Positions 56,016 to 64,000 of a DNA stretch of 64,000 nucleotides are shown here, in pieces. Every line of letters starts with the position of its first letter. The first letter of the stretch is position 1. The notes below the pieces were generated by a model that saw only the letters and a program-made list of their open reading frames with translations, was not told where the DNA came from and made no database searches. A program made the translations under genes and the position numbers. This stretch comes from Acidocella sp. 20-57-95 (GTDB taxonomy: Bacteria; Pseudomonadota; Alphaproteobacteria; Acetobacterales; Acetobacteraceae), in assembly GCA_002255575.1 (NCBI GenBank), contig NCAT01000005.1, positions 1 through 64,000 of the forward strand, in the 5' to 3' direction.

Positions 56016-57008
56016 TTAACGCAATTTCGCGAGCCTGATCGCAGTATGCCCGCGGCTGGGGCGCAAGCTCGGCATTACAAGCATGCAGTTATCATGCGGG
56101 GTTCGTATTTCTGTATCACCGTCATGGGCGATCAGAGTGTCTTTGGATTTAATGATTTCGCCGCCAATGAATTCACGTACAAATACGAAGCGGTTGGTGC
56201 GTGCGGTCACGGCTTGCGTGACTTCTGCAAAGCGTGGAACGCTGGCAGCAGGCGCTGCACCGTGCACCATGGCGGTATGGCAAAGCAAGGCTTGGGTTGT
56301 CGCGCGAAGCTGGTTGACTGTGGCAAGTTCCCAATGCTGGCCAGCTTCTACCAGTACGCAGGCGGCGCGGCCGGGGCTTTCGGTAAATCGCCCGTAATCG
56401 ATTAGTCTTTTGCCACCAGCATGGCCCTGGTCGGCAATCACGGTTGCGGGCGTGCCGATGGCAAATGCAAGTTCCCGGCCTTGGTCGCCGGGCCCACAAA
56501 GCAAAAGCGGTTCGGATGGCCACAGCATGGAATGCAAGTCGAGCACGATATCGGCACTATCTATCAACGGCCGGATGTCACGGGCGCGGTCCAGTTCAAG
56601 CGACCGACGTACGCCGAAAAGCTCGATATCGTCCCATACGCGGTTCATATCTTCTTCCACAAACCGCGACGCTACCGGGTTTTCAGGGTCAAACCTGGCA
56701 AATGCGGCGAGGTTTGCGAAACCGAAGGTGAGCTTGCCGCAATTGGGGGTAAAACCTGTACGAAGCATCTCGTTTAGCACGATTGCGCCCGCAAACTCAT
56801 TGCCGTGAATCAAAGAAATCAGCACCACATGGGGGCCAGGGTGCCCCGAGTCTTTGGTGGTGAAACCGGCAATTCCGGTGTTGCCTTCAAGCCACGGGGA
56901 GAGGTCTGGGGCCGTCAGAAATACTGGAAAATGTGGTAAGTCAGGCGGTAGCAACCCTGTTGTCCCGGGCGGATCGTCGTCGGTGGATGAATGGACCGGG
57001 TTTGGCAT
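56016..57008 (-). CDS. succinylglutamate desuccinylase/aspartoacylase family protein
   Basis: A 330-aa zinc carboxypeptidase-like amidohydrolase. The zinc set is visible as SLIHGNEFAG (HxxE) and VLDLHSMLWP (His), with the guanidinium-rich VEEDMNRVWDD between. The C-terminal beta domain is present (GHTAIRLAKLR end). AstE genes usually lie with arginine-catabolism genes, which are absent here, so the substrate (N-acyl amino acid or another amide) is open. Divergent from the ELM1-like gene. Confidence 0.88.
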   Translation of the reverse strand: MPNPVHSSTDDDPPGTTGLLPPDLPHFPVFLTAPDLSPWLEGNTGIAGFTTKDSGHPGPHVVLISLIHGNEFAGAIVLNEMLRTGFTPNCGKLTFGFANLAAFARFDPENPVASRFVEEDMNRVWDDIELFGVRRSLELDRARDIRPLIDSADIVLDLHSMLWPSEPLLLCGPGDQGRELAFAIGTPATVIADQGHAGGKRLIDYGRFTESPGRAACVLVEAGQHWELATVNQLRATTQALLCHTAMVHGAAPAASVPRFAEVTQAVTARTNRFVFVREFIGGEIIKSKDTLIAHDGDTEIRTPHDNCMLVMPSLRPSRGHTAIRLAKLR

Positions 57009-57093
57009 GGGTCCACCTTAACGGGACCACCGATTGGCGCAAATATGGACGAAAACATTGACGGCACAGCAGCAGCACCGCAAACCGCCCGCC

Positions 57094-58026
57094 ATGGAAG
57101 ACGCACGGATTTTATGTACCGATTTGGCGGGGTTGAAGGCGCAGGCGGTTGGCTTGGCCGAGGCGGCGGGCTTGCAGCCGGACTTACGGACTTTATCCAT
57201 TAAAAAACCCTGGTCCGGGCTATCTCCCGGCCTCTGGCCGTTTCCGCTTAAAGCTGTGGAAGCCGAAGCCATTGCGGCACCTTTGCCAAGGCTGATTATC
57301 GGCTGTGGCGGAGCCGGCGCGCGCGTGGCGGCGGCTTTGCGGCGGCCAGGTATAAAGGTTGTGACAATTCAACATCCGCGAATGGCGTTGGATAAATTCG
57401 ACCTCGTGTTTGCCGCCCGTCATGACGGCATAAAAGGGACCAACGTGGTTGTTACGCGCACCGCCTTACATCGGGTGACGCAGGCCCGGTTGAACGCTGA
57501 GGCGGCGGTTTGGCAGCCATTTTTTGCTGCTCAACCCCGCCCATTGGTGGCGGTTTTGCTTGGCGGAAGCAATGGCCGGTACCGATTTGATGCTGCTGAA
57601 GCAGAATCGCTTGCGGCTCAGCTGGCAAACTTAATCCAGCAAGACGGTGCAGGGATGATCATAACGCCTTCGCGCCGTACCGGTGCGGATGTGATCGCCA
57701 TTTTGCGCCGTATCCTTGAGCCGTTGGGCGCCTGGATTTGGGATGGTCGCGGTGAGAACCCCTATTTTGGCATGCTGGCGGTTGCCGATGCGATCATTGT
57801 GAGCGCTGATTCTGTCTCGATGGTCTCAGAAGCCGTCGCAACCACGAAGCCGGTTTTGTTGATGCGTCTGCCGGGCAAATCCTCCAGGATTGGTGCTTTC
57901 ATGGATATGCTCAAGGCGGATGGGCGGGTTCGCGATTTTACCGGACGGTTGGAGCAATGGAATTGCCAGCCCCTTGACGATACCGCGTTGGCAGGTGCGA
58001 CATTGCGGCAATTGCTTGAAATCTGA
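57094..58026 (+). CDS. mitochondrial fission ELM1-like family protein
   Basis: A 310-aa protein of the bacterial ELM1 family (DUF1022), predicted GT-B fold. Features are the early TDLAGLKAQAVGLAEAAGL, then VVTIQHPRM (normally QIQDPR-like), VAVLLGGSNGRYRFD (G-G-x-N/S loop) and the acceptor-like NPYFGMLAVADAIIVSADSVSM (shown here in part: DAIIVSADSVSMVSEA). In bacteria the role is unknown; relation to glycosyltransferases suggests envelope glycan synthesis. Start ATG 57094 by family; TTG at 57034 is open too. The next gene follows by about 10 bp, so these form an operon. Confidence 0.82.
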   Translation: MEDARILCTDLAGLKAQAVGLAEAAGLQPDLRTLSIKKPWSGLSPGLWPFPLKAVEAEAIAAPLPRLIIGCGGAGARVAAALRRPGIKVVTIQHPRMALDKFDLVFAARHDGIKGTNVVVTRTALHRVTQARLNAEAAVWQPFFAAQPRPLVAVLLGGSNGRYRFDAAEAESLAAQLANLIQQDGAGMIITPSRRTGADVIAILRRILEPLGAWIWDGRGENPYFGMLAVADAIIVSADSVSMVSEAVATTKPVLLMRLPGKSSRIGAFMDMLKADGRVRDFTGRLEQWNCQPLDDTALAGATLRQLLEI

Positions 58027-58037
58027 GAGAGCGGGTG

Positions 58038-59933
58038 ATGCTGGATATTGAAACGTTCGATAATTTGCGGGGCGGCAATGTGGTTTATAAGGCCCTCGCG
58101 CATCCGGTCGCAGCCGAGGCTCTGGCGCGCTTGGTTGACAGCCTGAATGAGTCGGGCATGACCGCTATCTATGACCCTGATGGGATTGCCGGGCCGTTAC
58201 TGGCGCTTAGCCCTACCATCGATGTGGCAGGAATTTATGTTCATGATAGTCTGGCTGTCGGGCAGGTGCGTGGTGGCCACATTGCCCGTGCGTTACTGGA
58301 GCTCCCGAGCTCTGGTGCGGCACATGTGCTGATTGCGGCATTTGATGCGGGCCGGTTGACCGCCCGGATTACGCCATTCCTACCACCGGGAGCACAAGTG
58401 ATAACGCTTGACCCGATCAAGCTGCCGGCGAATTTGGTGACAAATCCTAGCCGCTACCTCGACCCGGTCAATTTTGCTACGAATTTCGTGTTTTTCCGCG
58501 ATGATGATCATTTTGCCACGCGCCTGACGACCGTAAATTATTGGGCCGGTTATGGTGCGAAAGAGGTTAAATTCTTCCACCGGTTGTTTAGCCAAACCGG
58601 GACCGTTCTTGCGGAATGGGAAATACCGGCGCCGCCGAAGGCTGGTGGTTTCGTTATCGATAGCCGCGAAGTGCGCGCACGTTTTGGTCTGGCCGCCTTC
58701 ACGGGGCAATTATTTATTCATGCTGTCGGTGTGGCGGGCCATGATGTGGTGAAGTATGCGCTTGATACTTATGCTACCAATAATAGTGCCTCACTCTCCT
58801 GCACCCATGATGCCAATGCTTGGCCCTCCGAACGATTTGCTGGACTGCCAGCACCTTTGGCCGATGAGCGCGTCGTCCTTTGGGTGCAAAACAGCCATGC
58901 TGTGACAATCCCTTCCGGTGCCCTGAGCCTGGACCGTATGGGGAACGAAAAGCCAGTCCCGATCGATTTAGAAATTCCAGCTTTTGCCACCCATCCGGTG
59001 GATGTAGCGGACTATTTTCCTGCATTACATTGGCCCGCCCAAATTGAGTTGCGAGCTGGACGACATTTGGTTCGTCCCCGCTATGAGGTGACGCGGCAGG
59101 GCCGCTCCCGGATTGCGCATATTAACGTCGAGCGGAGCGACCTGAAGCCCGACCCCGGCATTAAAACATTGTCGCCCGCACTGGGACGAGGGTTTTTGCT
59201 GCCTTTCCCGATTTTACCGCGTCAGGCATATAAAACCATCGTTCAGCCCACACCTATGGCGGTGAGTGAGATGAATATGCCGCTCAGGATTGACGTGTTT
59301 GACCCTGAAGGGAAAAAAATCCTTGAACACTATTTGGGCGTGCTGCCCCGCAACCATGATATTGCGGTGGATATGGATGAGCTTTTGGCAACCGACCTTC
59401 TGCCAAGCGGTGGGCATGCTGAACTGGTATATGATTTTCGTGATGGTGGTGACGCCAATGGCTGGCTACACGCCTTGTTCCGCTTTGAGGACCGGGTGAG
59501 CGGACATGCGGCGGAAAGCAGCTTTGGCGCGCATATGTTTAATACAATCATGACCTATAAAAGCGAGCCACAATCCTATAACGGCCCGCCACCGGGGCTT
59601 TCGACGCGGCTGTTTTTGAAAATGGGTCTCGGCGGATGGGACAGTTTTTGCACGTTGATCTATCCGGCCTCGGCCGCTTGGCATCCAAAATCGACCACAA
59701 TGCTCGAATTACATGATACTGATGGTGTGATCCTGGAGACCAAGACAATTAACATCGCCTGTTCGGGGTCGATGGCGGTTTATCCTACAGCGCATTTTTC
59801 GGCAGCGAACATAAAGGCTGCAGGCGAAGCTGGGTATGTATTGATCAGGGACGTGACCTGCCGTTTGTTCGGCTTCCACGGCGTTACCGACGGGGAGGGA
59901 CGTTTTTCGCTAGATCATATGTTTGGTTTCTGA
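58038..59933 (+). CDS. large protein of unknown function
   Basis: A 631-aa protein with no signal peptide or membrane segment and no family I can assign. It appears to be built from several beta-rich modules: ~120-170 with a YWAGYGAKEVKFFHR block, ~300-430 with MNMPLRIDVFDPEG, and a C-terminal module containing GLSTRLFLKMGLGGWDSF and IRDVTCRLFGFHGV, ending in SLDHMFGF. Start ATG 58038 (GTG 58035 in frame), with GAGAG upstream. It directly follows the ELM1-like gene and is followed by tRNA-Val on the other strand. A role in surface polysaccharide is only a guess. Confidence 0.75.
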   Translation: MLDIETFDNLRGGNVVYKALAHPVAAEALARLVDSLNESGMTAIYDPDGIAGPLLALSPTIDVAGIYVHDSLAVGQVRGGHIARALLELPSSGAAHVLIAAFDAGRLTARITPFLPPGAQVITLDPIKLPANLVTNPSRYLDPVNFATNFVFFRDDDHFATRLTTVNYWAGYGAKEVKFFHRLFSQTGTVLAEWEIPAPPKAGGFVIDSREVRARFGLAAFTGQLFIHAVGVAGHDVVKYALDTYATNNSASLSCTHDANAWPSERFAGLPAPLADERVVLWVQNSHAVTIPSGALSLDRMGNEKPVPIDLEIPAFATHPVDVADYFPALHWPAQIELRAGRHLVRPRYEVTRQGRSRIAHINVERSDLKPDPGIKTLSPALGRGFLLPFPILPRQAYKTIVQPTPMAVSEMNMPLRIDVFDPEGKKILEHYLGVLPRNHDIAVDMDELLATDLLPSGGHAELVYDFRDGGDANGWLHALFRFEDRVSGHAAESSFGAHMFNTIMTYKSEPQSYNGPPPGLSTRLFLKMGLGGWDSFCTLIYPASAAWHPKSTTMLELHDTDGVILETKTINIACSGSMAVYPTAHFSAANIKAAGEAGYVLIRDVTCRLFGFHGVTDGEGRFSLDHMFGF

Positions 59934-59953
59934 GAAGAAAGCCCGCCACCAAA

Positions 59954-60028
59954 TGGTGGGCGCGACAGGGATTGAACCTGTGACCCTTCGCGTGTGAAGC
60001 GAATGCTCTACCGCTGAGCTACGCGCCC
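59954..60028 (-). tRNA. tRNA-Val(CAC)
   Basis: Reading the minus strand: acceptor GGGCGCG/CGCGCCC, D arm GCTC-AGCGGTA-GAGC, anticodon stem TTCGC/GCGAA around TTCACAC (anticodon CAC), T arm ACAGG-TTCAATC-CCTGT-like, discriminator A and an encoded CCA at 59956-59954. A plus-strand gene-like shadow and a minus-strand frame (59910-60146) run through it and are artefacts of the tRNA. Confidence 0.95.
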
Positions 60029-60170
60029 CCTGTGGGGAGGCCATCGGATAGGCCTGGAGGGTTGAATTTGTCAACCGCGGGGAGGCAATCTGGTCTTGCG
60101 CAAATGTCGGTCTTCTAAACACGATTTCAGTCCTGAATGGGACCAATGGGGAATATCCAAAGGGTTCGCG

Positions 60171-61523
60171 ATGCTTACTAAGTTAGACAGCCTTGTTTGG
60201 AATAAGTTCCACCGGAAGGCCATGATTGCCCTAGGATTAGGGTGGGGCATGGATGCCTTTGAGGTGACGCTGGTCGGGTCCATTTTGGGTGTGCTCGGGC
60301 CGCTATGGAAGTTGGATGGCTTTGGGTTGTCGGCCATTCTTGGGGCATGGTTCGCCGGCATTATGCTTGGTGCGCTCGGCTTTGGCCTGCTTGCTGACTG
60401 GTTTGGCCGGCGGACGGTATTTTTGGCGAGCCTGATGATTTATGGTATTGCCACCTTTGCGACGGCTTTTGCTCCGGGGATTTCGTTTTTGCTGATTTTG
60501 CGCTTTGTCGCGGGCGTTGGCGTTGGCGCCGAATACTCAGCGGTAAATGCCGCCATCGCCGAACTAATTCCCAGTGCCAAACGAGGCTTTGCTGCTAGTT
60601 TCGTGATGAATTTTTGGTCTGTTGGCACGCTTATGGCGGCTATCCTGTCTTGGCTGACATTTTCCTTGTTACCCTCGGATTTCGCCTGGCGCGTTGTGTT
60701 TGCTTGCGGTGGAATGGTCGCGCTTTCAACCTTGTGGTTACGTCGCCAGCTACCGGAATCGCCCCGCTGGCTGCTGGCCCAAGGCCGGGCGGCTGAAGCA
60801 GAGGCGGTGATTGCCGCGATCTCTCGTGGAGAGGTTCTAATTGAACGGGTTGAAGCCTTCAAAGTCGAGGTTATTCCCGCCAAGCGCCGCTTTTTAGCAG
60901 ATTTACAAATGTTGCTCGCGCACCATAAGGGGGTTTTGGCGTTGGGCTGCGTGCTCGATTTTGCTGAGGCTGGTGGGTATTACGGGTTGTTTGCCTTCTT
61001 GCCTCTCGCGGTACTGCCTAACTTACATCTGGCTGCAACCGCGTTGCCGCCTTTTTACATTGCGGGCAGCTTGGGGGCATTGGTCGGTGGCATTGCGGTT
61101 AGCTTGCTGTTGGACCGGCTGGGTAGAAAGCCAGTTGTAAGTTTTTGCTATGGCGCCACTGCGTTGGCGTGCCTTGGCTTTGCAGCGCTGGCACCGGTTG
61201 GCACAACGCCGATCATTGTCGGCTTTGTCATCGTGAATTTATTAGCGACGGCAAGTTGGGTTGGCGCGTACCCGACATTCTCGGAACTATTCCCGACCGC
61301 GCTACGTGCCAGCGGCGTGGGCATATCGGTTGCTGTGGGCCGGATTGGGGCGCTTATTTCGCCATTTTTAATCGCGTATGCCGGGAAAACCAGCTTGGCG
61401 GCTGCGCTTGGTGTGCTGGCGGGATTTTGGTTGATCGGCCTGGCGGCGATGTTGGTTTGGTCAGTCGTCGGCATTGAGGCGCGCGGGTTGCCGCTGGAAC
61501 GCTTGAGTAAGTCGCCAGCTTGA
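60171..61523 (+). CDS. MFS transporter (sugar/metabolite porter-like)
   Basis: A 450-aa 12-helix transporter. MDAFEVTLVGSILGVLGPLW, motif A repeats GLLADWFGRRTVFLAS and LLLDRLGRKPVV, and the helix-4 FVAGVGVGAEYSAVNAAIAE place it with the AAHS/sugar-porter type metabolite:H+ symporters rather than drug exporters. Start ATG 60171, preceded by AAAGGG; the longer frame from 60096 has no similarity. It ends TTGA over the start of the phosphoesterase/radical SAM gene, so the two are coupled. Confidence 0.87.
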   Translation: MLTKLDSLVWNKFHRKAMIALGLGWGMDAFEVTLVGSILGVLGPLWKLDGFGLSAILGAWFAGIMLGALGFGLLADWFGRRTVFLASLMIYGIATFATAFAPGISFLLILRFVAGVGVGAEYSAVNAAIAELIPSAKRGFAASFVMNFWSVGTLMAAILSWLTFSLLPSDFAWRVVFACGGMVALSTLWLRRQLPESPRWLLAQGRAAEAEAVIAAISRGEVLIERVEAFKVEVIPAKRRFLADLQMLLAHHKGVLALGCVLDFAEAGGYYGLFAFLPLAVLPNLHLAATALPPFYIAGSLGALVGGIAVSLLLDRLGRKPVVSFCYGATALACLGFAALAPVGTTPIIVGFVIVNLLATASWVGAYPTFSELFPTALRASGVGISVAVGRIGALISPFLIAYAGKTSLAAALGVLAGFWLIGLAAMLVWSVVGIEARGLPLERLSKSPA

Positions 61524-63208
61524 AACTTACCCGAACAGGCCGAATCCTTGTTTTAGGCGGTTGCTACAGTAATTTGCAGGCAACCCAGGCGCTTTTGCAA
61601 CAGGCAGAGCTTTTGGGCATATCGGCCGCCAACCTGATTTGCACTGGCGATATCATTGCCTACGGCGCGGACGCCAAGGCGACGCTTGACCTTGTAAGGC
61701 AGGCAGGTGTGACGTGTTTAATGGGCAATTGCGAGCTGTCTCTCGGCCGGAAGGCCGATGATTGTGGCTGCGGGTTTGCCCCAGGGTCGGTCTGCGACGC
61801 CCTTTCGGCTTATTGGTATGCTCATGCCGCGGCTGAAATAGACGATGTTGACCGCAGCTTTATGGCCGGACTTCCGCAGCAGATTGAGCTCTCCCTCGAA
61901 GGTAAAAAACTACGTTTTGTGCACGGCAATCTTGACCGCGTAAATGCGTTTGTTTTCCCCTCTGTCAGTAACCTGGAACTGCAACGCCAGCTTGCGCTCT
62001 CAGGCTGTGATGCGGTGATCGCAGGCCATTCAGGTATTCCGTTTACGCGGCATATTGGTGATAAAATTTGGCATAATGCCGGTAGCATTGGCATGCCGGC
62101 GAATGATGGCACGCCCCGCGGCTGGTTCAGCCTGATTGATGTGCGTGATGGTGATTTGGTGATCTCATCGCAGCCGCTGCGCTATGATTATCACGCAGCC
62201 GCACAATCTATTCGCCAGGCGCGTTTGCCGGAACCCTATGCGGCTGCACTTGAAACCGGCATTTGGCCGAGCCTGGATATTTTGCCCGCCGCTGACCGTT
62301 ATTTCACCGGAATTCCGCTGGAAGCCAGAGCAATAACCGAGCCGACACCATCGCTGCGATTACAAGAGCTTAGGACGCTATGGGTGAATACCGGAACATT
62401 ATGCAATCTGGCCTGCACCAAATGTTTTATGGATAGCTCGCCATTGAATGACGCGCTGGCATATTTCCAATACAACGATTTTATAGAGATATTGGATCAC
62501 GCGCCGTCGTCCGTCGTCGAGATTGGGTTCACAGGTGGCGAACCATTTATGAACCCGGAAATCATCCCAATGATTACAGCCGCACTACAGGCTGGGAAAC
62601 ACGCCTTGGTGCTGACGAATGGTATGCGGCCGATGCGGCGGCACGAGGAGACATTAACGCAGCTTGGTAAATTCTATCCGGAGCAATTAAACATCCGGGT
62701 CTCGCTTGATCACTATGACAGGGAACAGCACGAGGCATTGCGTGGCCCGGCGAGCTTTTTGGCCAGCTTGGAGGGCTTAAAGTTCCTGCAACGGGCCGGG
62801 CTTAATATATCGGTTGCCGCTAGAACGCCGTGGGGGGAAACTGAAGCTATGATGCGGGCTGGTTTTGCGGATCTTTTTGCAGAGCACAATATTGAGATCG
62901 ACGCCCAGAACCAAGCCGGACTGATCTTATTTCCTGAGATGGATTCGGCCAGTCCAGTTAGCCTGCCCGTCACGCAAGCCGCTCTAGGAGCCGTTCCGGC
63001 TGATAAGCCATTGATGTGCTTGAATTCACGTATGGTCGTGCGTCGCAAAGGGGTGGACTATGTGAGTTTCACCCCATGCACTTTGCTGCCAAATGAGGAT
63101 TTGGGTGCCACATTACCGGCGGCCGGTGACTTGTTTAGCCTTAACCATCCGCATTGTGGTCAGTTTTGTGTTTATGGCGGCGCATCCTGCGTAGGTGCTC
63201 CCGGTTAA
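61520..63208 (+). CDS. metallophosphoesterase-like/radical SAM fusion protein
   Basis: A 562-aa fusion. Residues ~5-230 follow the YfcE-type phosphoesterase fold (CTGDIIAYG with D44, LMGNCE, RFVHGN with H135, IAGHSG with H170). However, the usual D-x-H is GG-C-Y (G14/Y16), GNHD is GNCE (C71/E72), and GHTH is GHSG. Several ligands are therefore lost and catalysis is doubtful. A cysteine cluster DDCGCGF with C66, C71 and C92 is inserted. Residues ~285-550 are a radical SAM domain: C295-x3-C299-x2-C302, then GFTGGEPFMNPEI. Five C-terminal cysteines could bind a second cluster. TTG start overlaps the transporter stop. Substrate unknown. Confidence 0.85.
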   Translation: MKLTRTGRILVLGGCYSNLQATQALLQQAELLGISAANLICTGDIIAYGADAKATLDLVRQAGVTCLMGNCELSLGRKADDCGCGFAPGSVCDALSAYWYAHAAAEIDDVDRSFMAGLPQQIELSLEGKKLRFVHGNLDRVNAFVFPSVSNLELQRQLALSGCDAVIAGHSGIPFTRHIGDKIWHNAGSIGMPANDGTPRGWFSLIDVRDGDLVISSQPLRYDYHAAAQSIRQARLPEPYAAALETGIWPSLDILPAADRYFTGIPLEARAITEPTPSLRLQELRTLWVNTGTLCNLACTKCFMDSSPLNDALAYFQYNDFIEILDHAPSSVVEIGFTGGEPFMNPEIIPMITAALQAGKHALVLTNGMRPMRRHEETLTQLGKFYPEQLNIRVSLDHYDREQHEALRGPASFLASLEGLKFLQRAGLNISVAARTPWGETEAMMRAGFADLFAEHNIEIDAQNQAGLILFPEMDSASPVSLPVTQAALGAVPADKPLMCLNSRMVVRRKGVDYVSFTPCTLLPNEDLGATLPAAGDLFSLNHPHCGQFCVYGGASCVGAPG

Positions 63209-63251
63209 AACCTCTTGTGAAGCGTTGGCTGCCGTGCTGTTTGCAGAGCCA

Positions 63252-64000
63252 TGCAGAATGAAAAAATCCTGATCCTGGATTTCGGCAGCCAGGTCACTCA
63301 GCTTATTGCTCGCCGCCTTCGTGAGTCGGGCGTATATTGCGAAATTTGGCCATTTAACGCCGACCCGGCCAAAATTACCGCATTCGGTGCGAAAGGATTT
63401 ATCCTTTCGGGCGGTCCAGCCAGTGTTACCGATGAAGGCTCCCCACGTGCGCCAGACGTCGTTTTCTCAGCCGGCGTGCCGGTATTGGGCATTTGCTACG
63501 GGCAAATGGTGATGTGCGCGCAGCTTGGCGGAGATGTCAGTGGCGCCGATATCCGCGAATTCGGACGTGCTTCAATCGATGTGATTGAGGATTGTGCTTT
63601 GTTCGAAGGGGCCTGGGTTAAAGGTGCCCGCGAGCAGGTTTGGATGAGCCACGGTGACCGCATTACCGCACCGCCGCCAGGCTTTCGGACCGTGGCTGTA
63701 AGTGAAGGGGCACCGTTTGCCCTGATTGCCGATGATACCAGGCATTATTATGGTCTAATGTTCCACCCCGAGGTGGTACATACGCCGCACGGCGCACAAT
63801 TATTGCGCAATTTCACCCATAAAGTATGCGGACTGTCCGGCGGTTGGACGATGGCTGGTTTCCGCGAAGCGGAAAAAGCCAAAATTCGTGCACAGGTTGG
63901 AACGGGACGAGTGGTGTGCGGGTTATCCGGGGGTGTGGATTCGTCAGTTGCAGCAGCTTTGATTCATGAGGCCATTGGTGACCAACTGACGTGCATTTTT
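63252..64000 (+). CDS. guaA: GMP synthase (glutamine-hydrolysing), 5' part
   Basis: The gene runs off the window; 249 codons are seen of an expected ~520. The N-terminal class I glutaminase domain has [15 protein letters not shown], the nucleophile C82 in GICYGQMVM, and His/Glu in [10 protein letters not shown]. The start of the ATP pyrophosphatase domain is visible as [18 protein letters not shown], the P-loop. It makes GMP from XMP in the cytosol. ATG 63252 is 43 bases after the fusion gene, so they may be cotranscribed. Confidence 0.97.

Noticed and set aside
59910..60146. 78-codon minus-strand frame across tRNA-Val
   Set aside because: The peptide is the well-known artefact of translating a tRNA gene.

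Overview
The window reads as chromosomal DNA of an alphaproteobacterium. Markers for this are PetP/PetR-type regulators, FlbT, an ScfR-type regulator, an ELM1-like protein, a DUF1127 protein and the rpmH-rnpA-yidD-yidC-yihA-argB run. Moderate-to-high GC and short intergenic GGGGCTC-GCCCC palindromes suggest Rhodospirillales, perhaps Acetobacteraceae. That placement is inference, as no rRNA gene is present.

Positions 1 to about 3.82 kb are the right end of an integrated element. It carries a gene-free structured stretch, an excisionase-like regulator, an AT-rich hypothetical gene, an uncharacterised gene, and a P4-type tyrosine integrase. It ends in a 45-nt 3' fragment of a tRNA-Arg(CCG) gene (3773-3817), the expected attachment-site duplicate. 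The intact tRNA and most of the element lie to the left of the window.

From 3.9 to 20.9 kb there are core and accessory genes: a GT87 membrane protein, an AsmA-like protein, ilvE, a petP/petR/sensor-kinase group, ABC-F yheS, ndk, a polytopic membrane protein, a radical SAM/SPASM protein, an ScfR-type regulator, a 76-aa protein with a duplicated motif, aat with a small exported protein, and a DHA2 exporter. From 20.9 to 25.7 kb is the rpmH-rnpA-yidD-yidC-yihA-argB cluster followed by an NnrU-family gene.

From 25.7 to 36 kb are a cupin dioxygenase-like gene, ppa, a CAU tRNA, ettA, a GNAT acetyltransferase, an SDR, a solitary flbT, and the tightly coupled minus-strand operon tkt-gap-pgk-DMT transporter. 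From 36 to 46 kb are dnaN-recF-ymdB, a YncE-like beta-propeller, glpK, a serine beta-lactamase-like hydrolase, a class II aldolase, thpR and an aminopeptidase P. recF has no ATG/GTG/TTG start, and glpK appears to start at ATC.

From 46 to 54.8 kb are a DUF1127 gene, the overlapping operon metF-uvrD-prmA, mlaA-mlaC, an MFS transporter and aroC. From 54.8 to 64 kb is a less familiar set: a 392-aa protein of unknown function, an aspartoacylase-like protein, an ELM1-like protein, a 631-aa protein of unknown function, tRNA-Val(CAC), an MFS transporter, and a fusion of a metallophosphoesterase domain with altered ligand motifs to a radical SAM domain. guaA runs off the right edge.

Gene packing is tight. 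Three convergent pairs share the same CTAA stop overlap, and several same-strand pairs join through TTGA or ATGA. Two ~185-bp palindromic elements share an outer frame but have unrelated central hairpins. The best candidates for new biology are the phosphoesterase/radical SAM fusion with its unknown neighbours, the duplicated-motif small protein, and the two genes with non-canonical starts.
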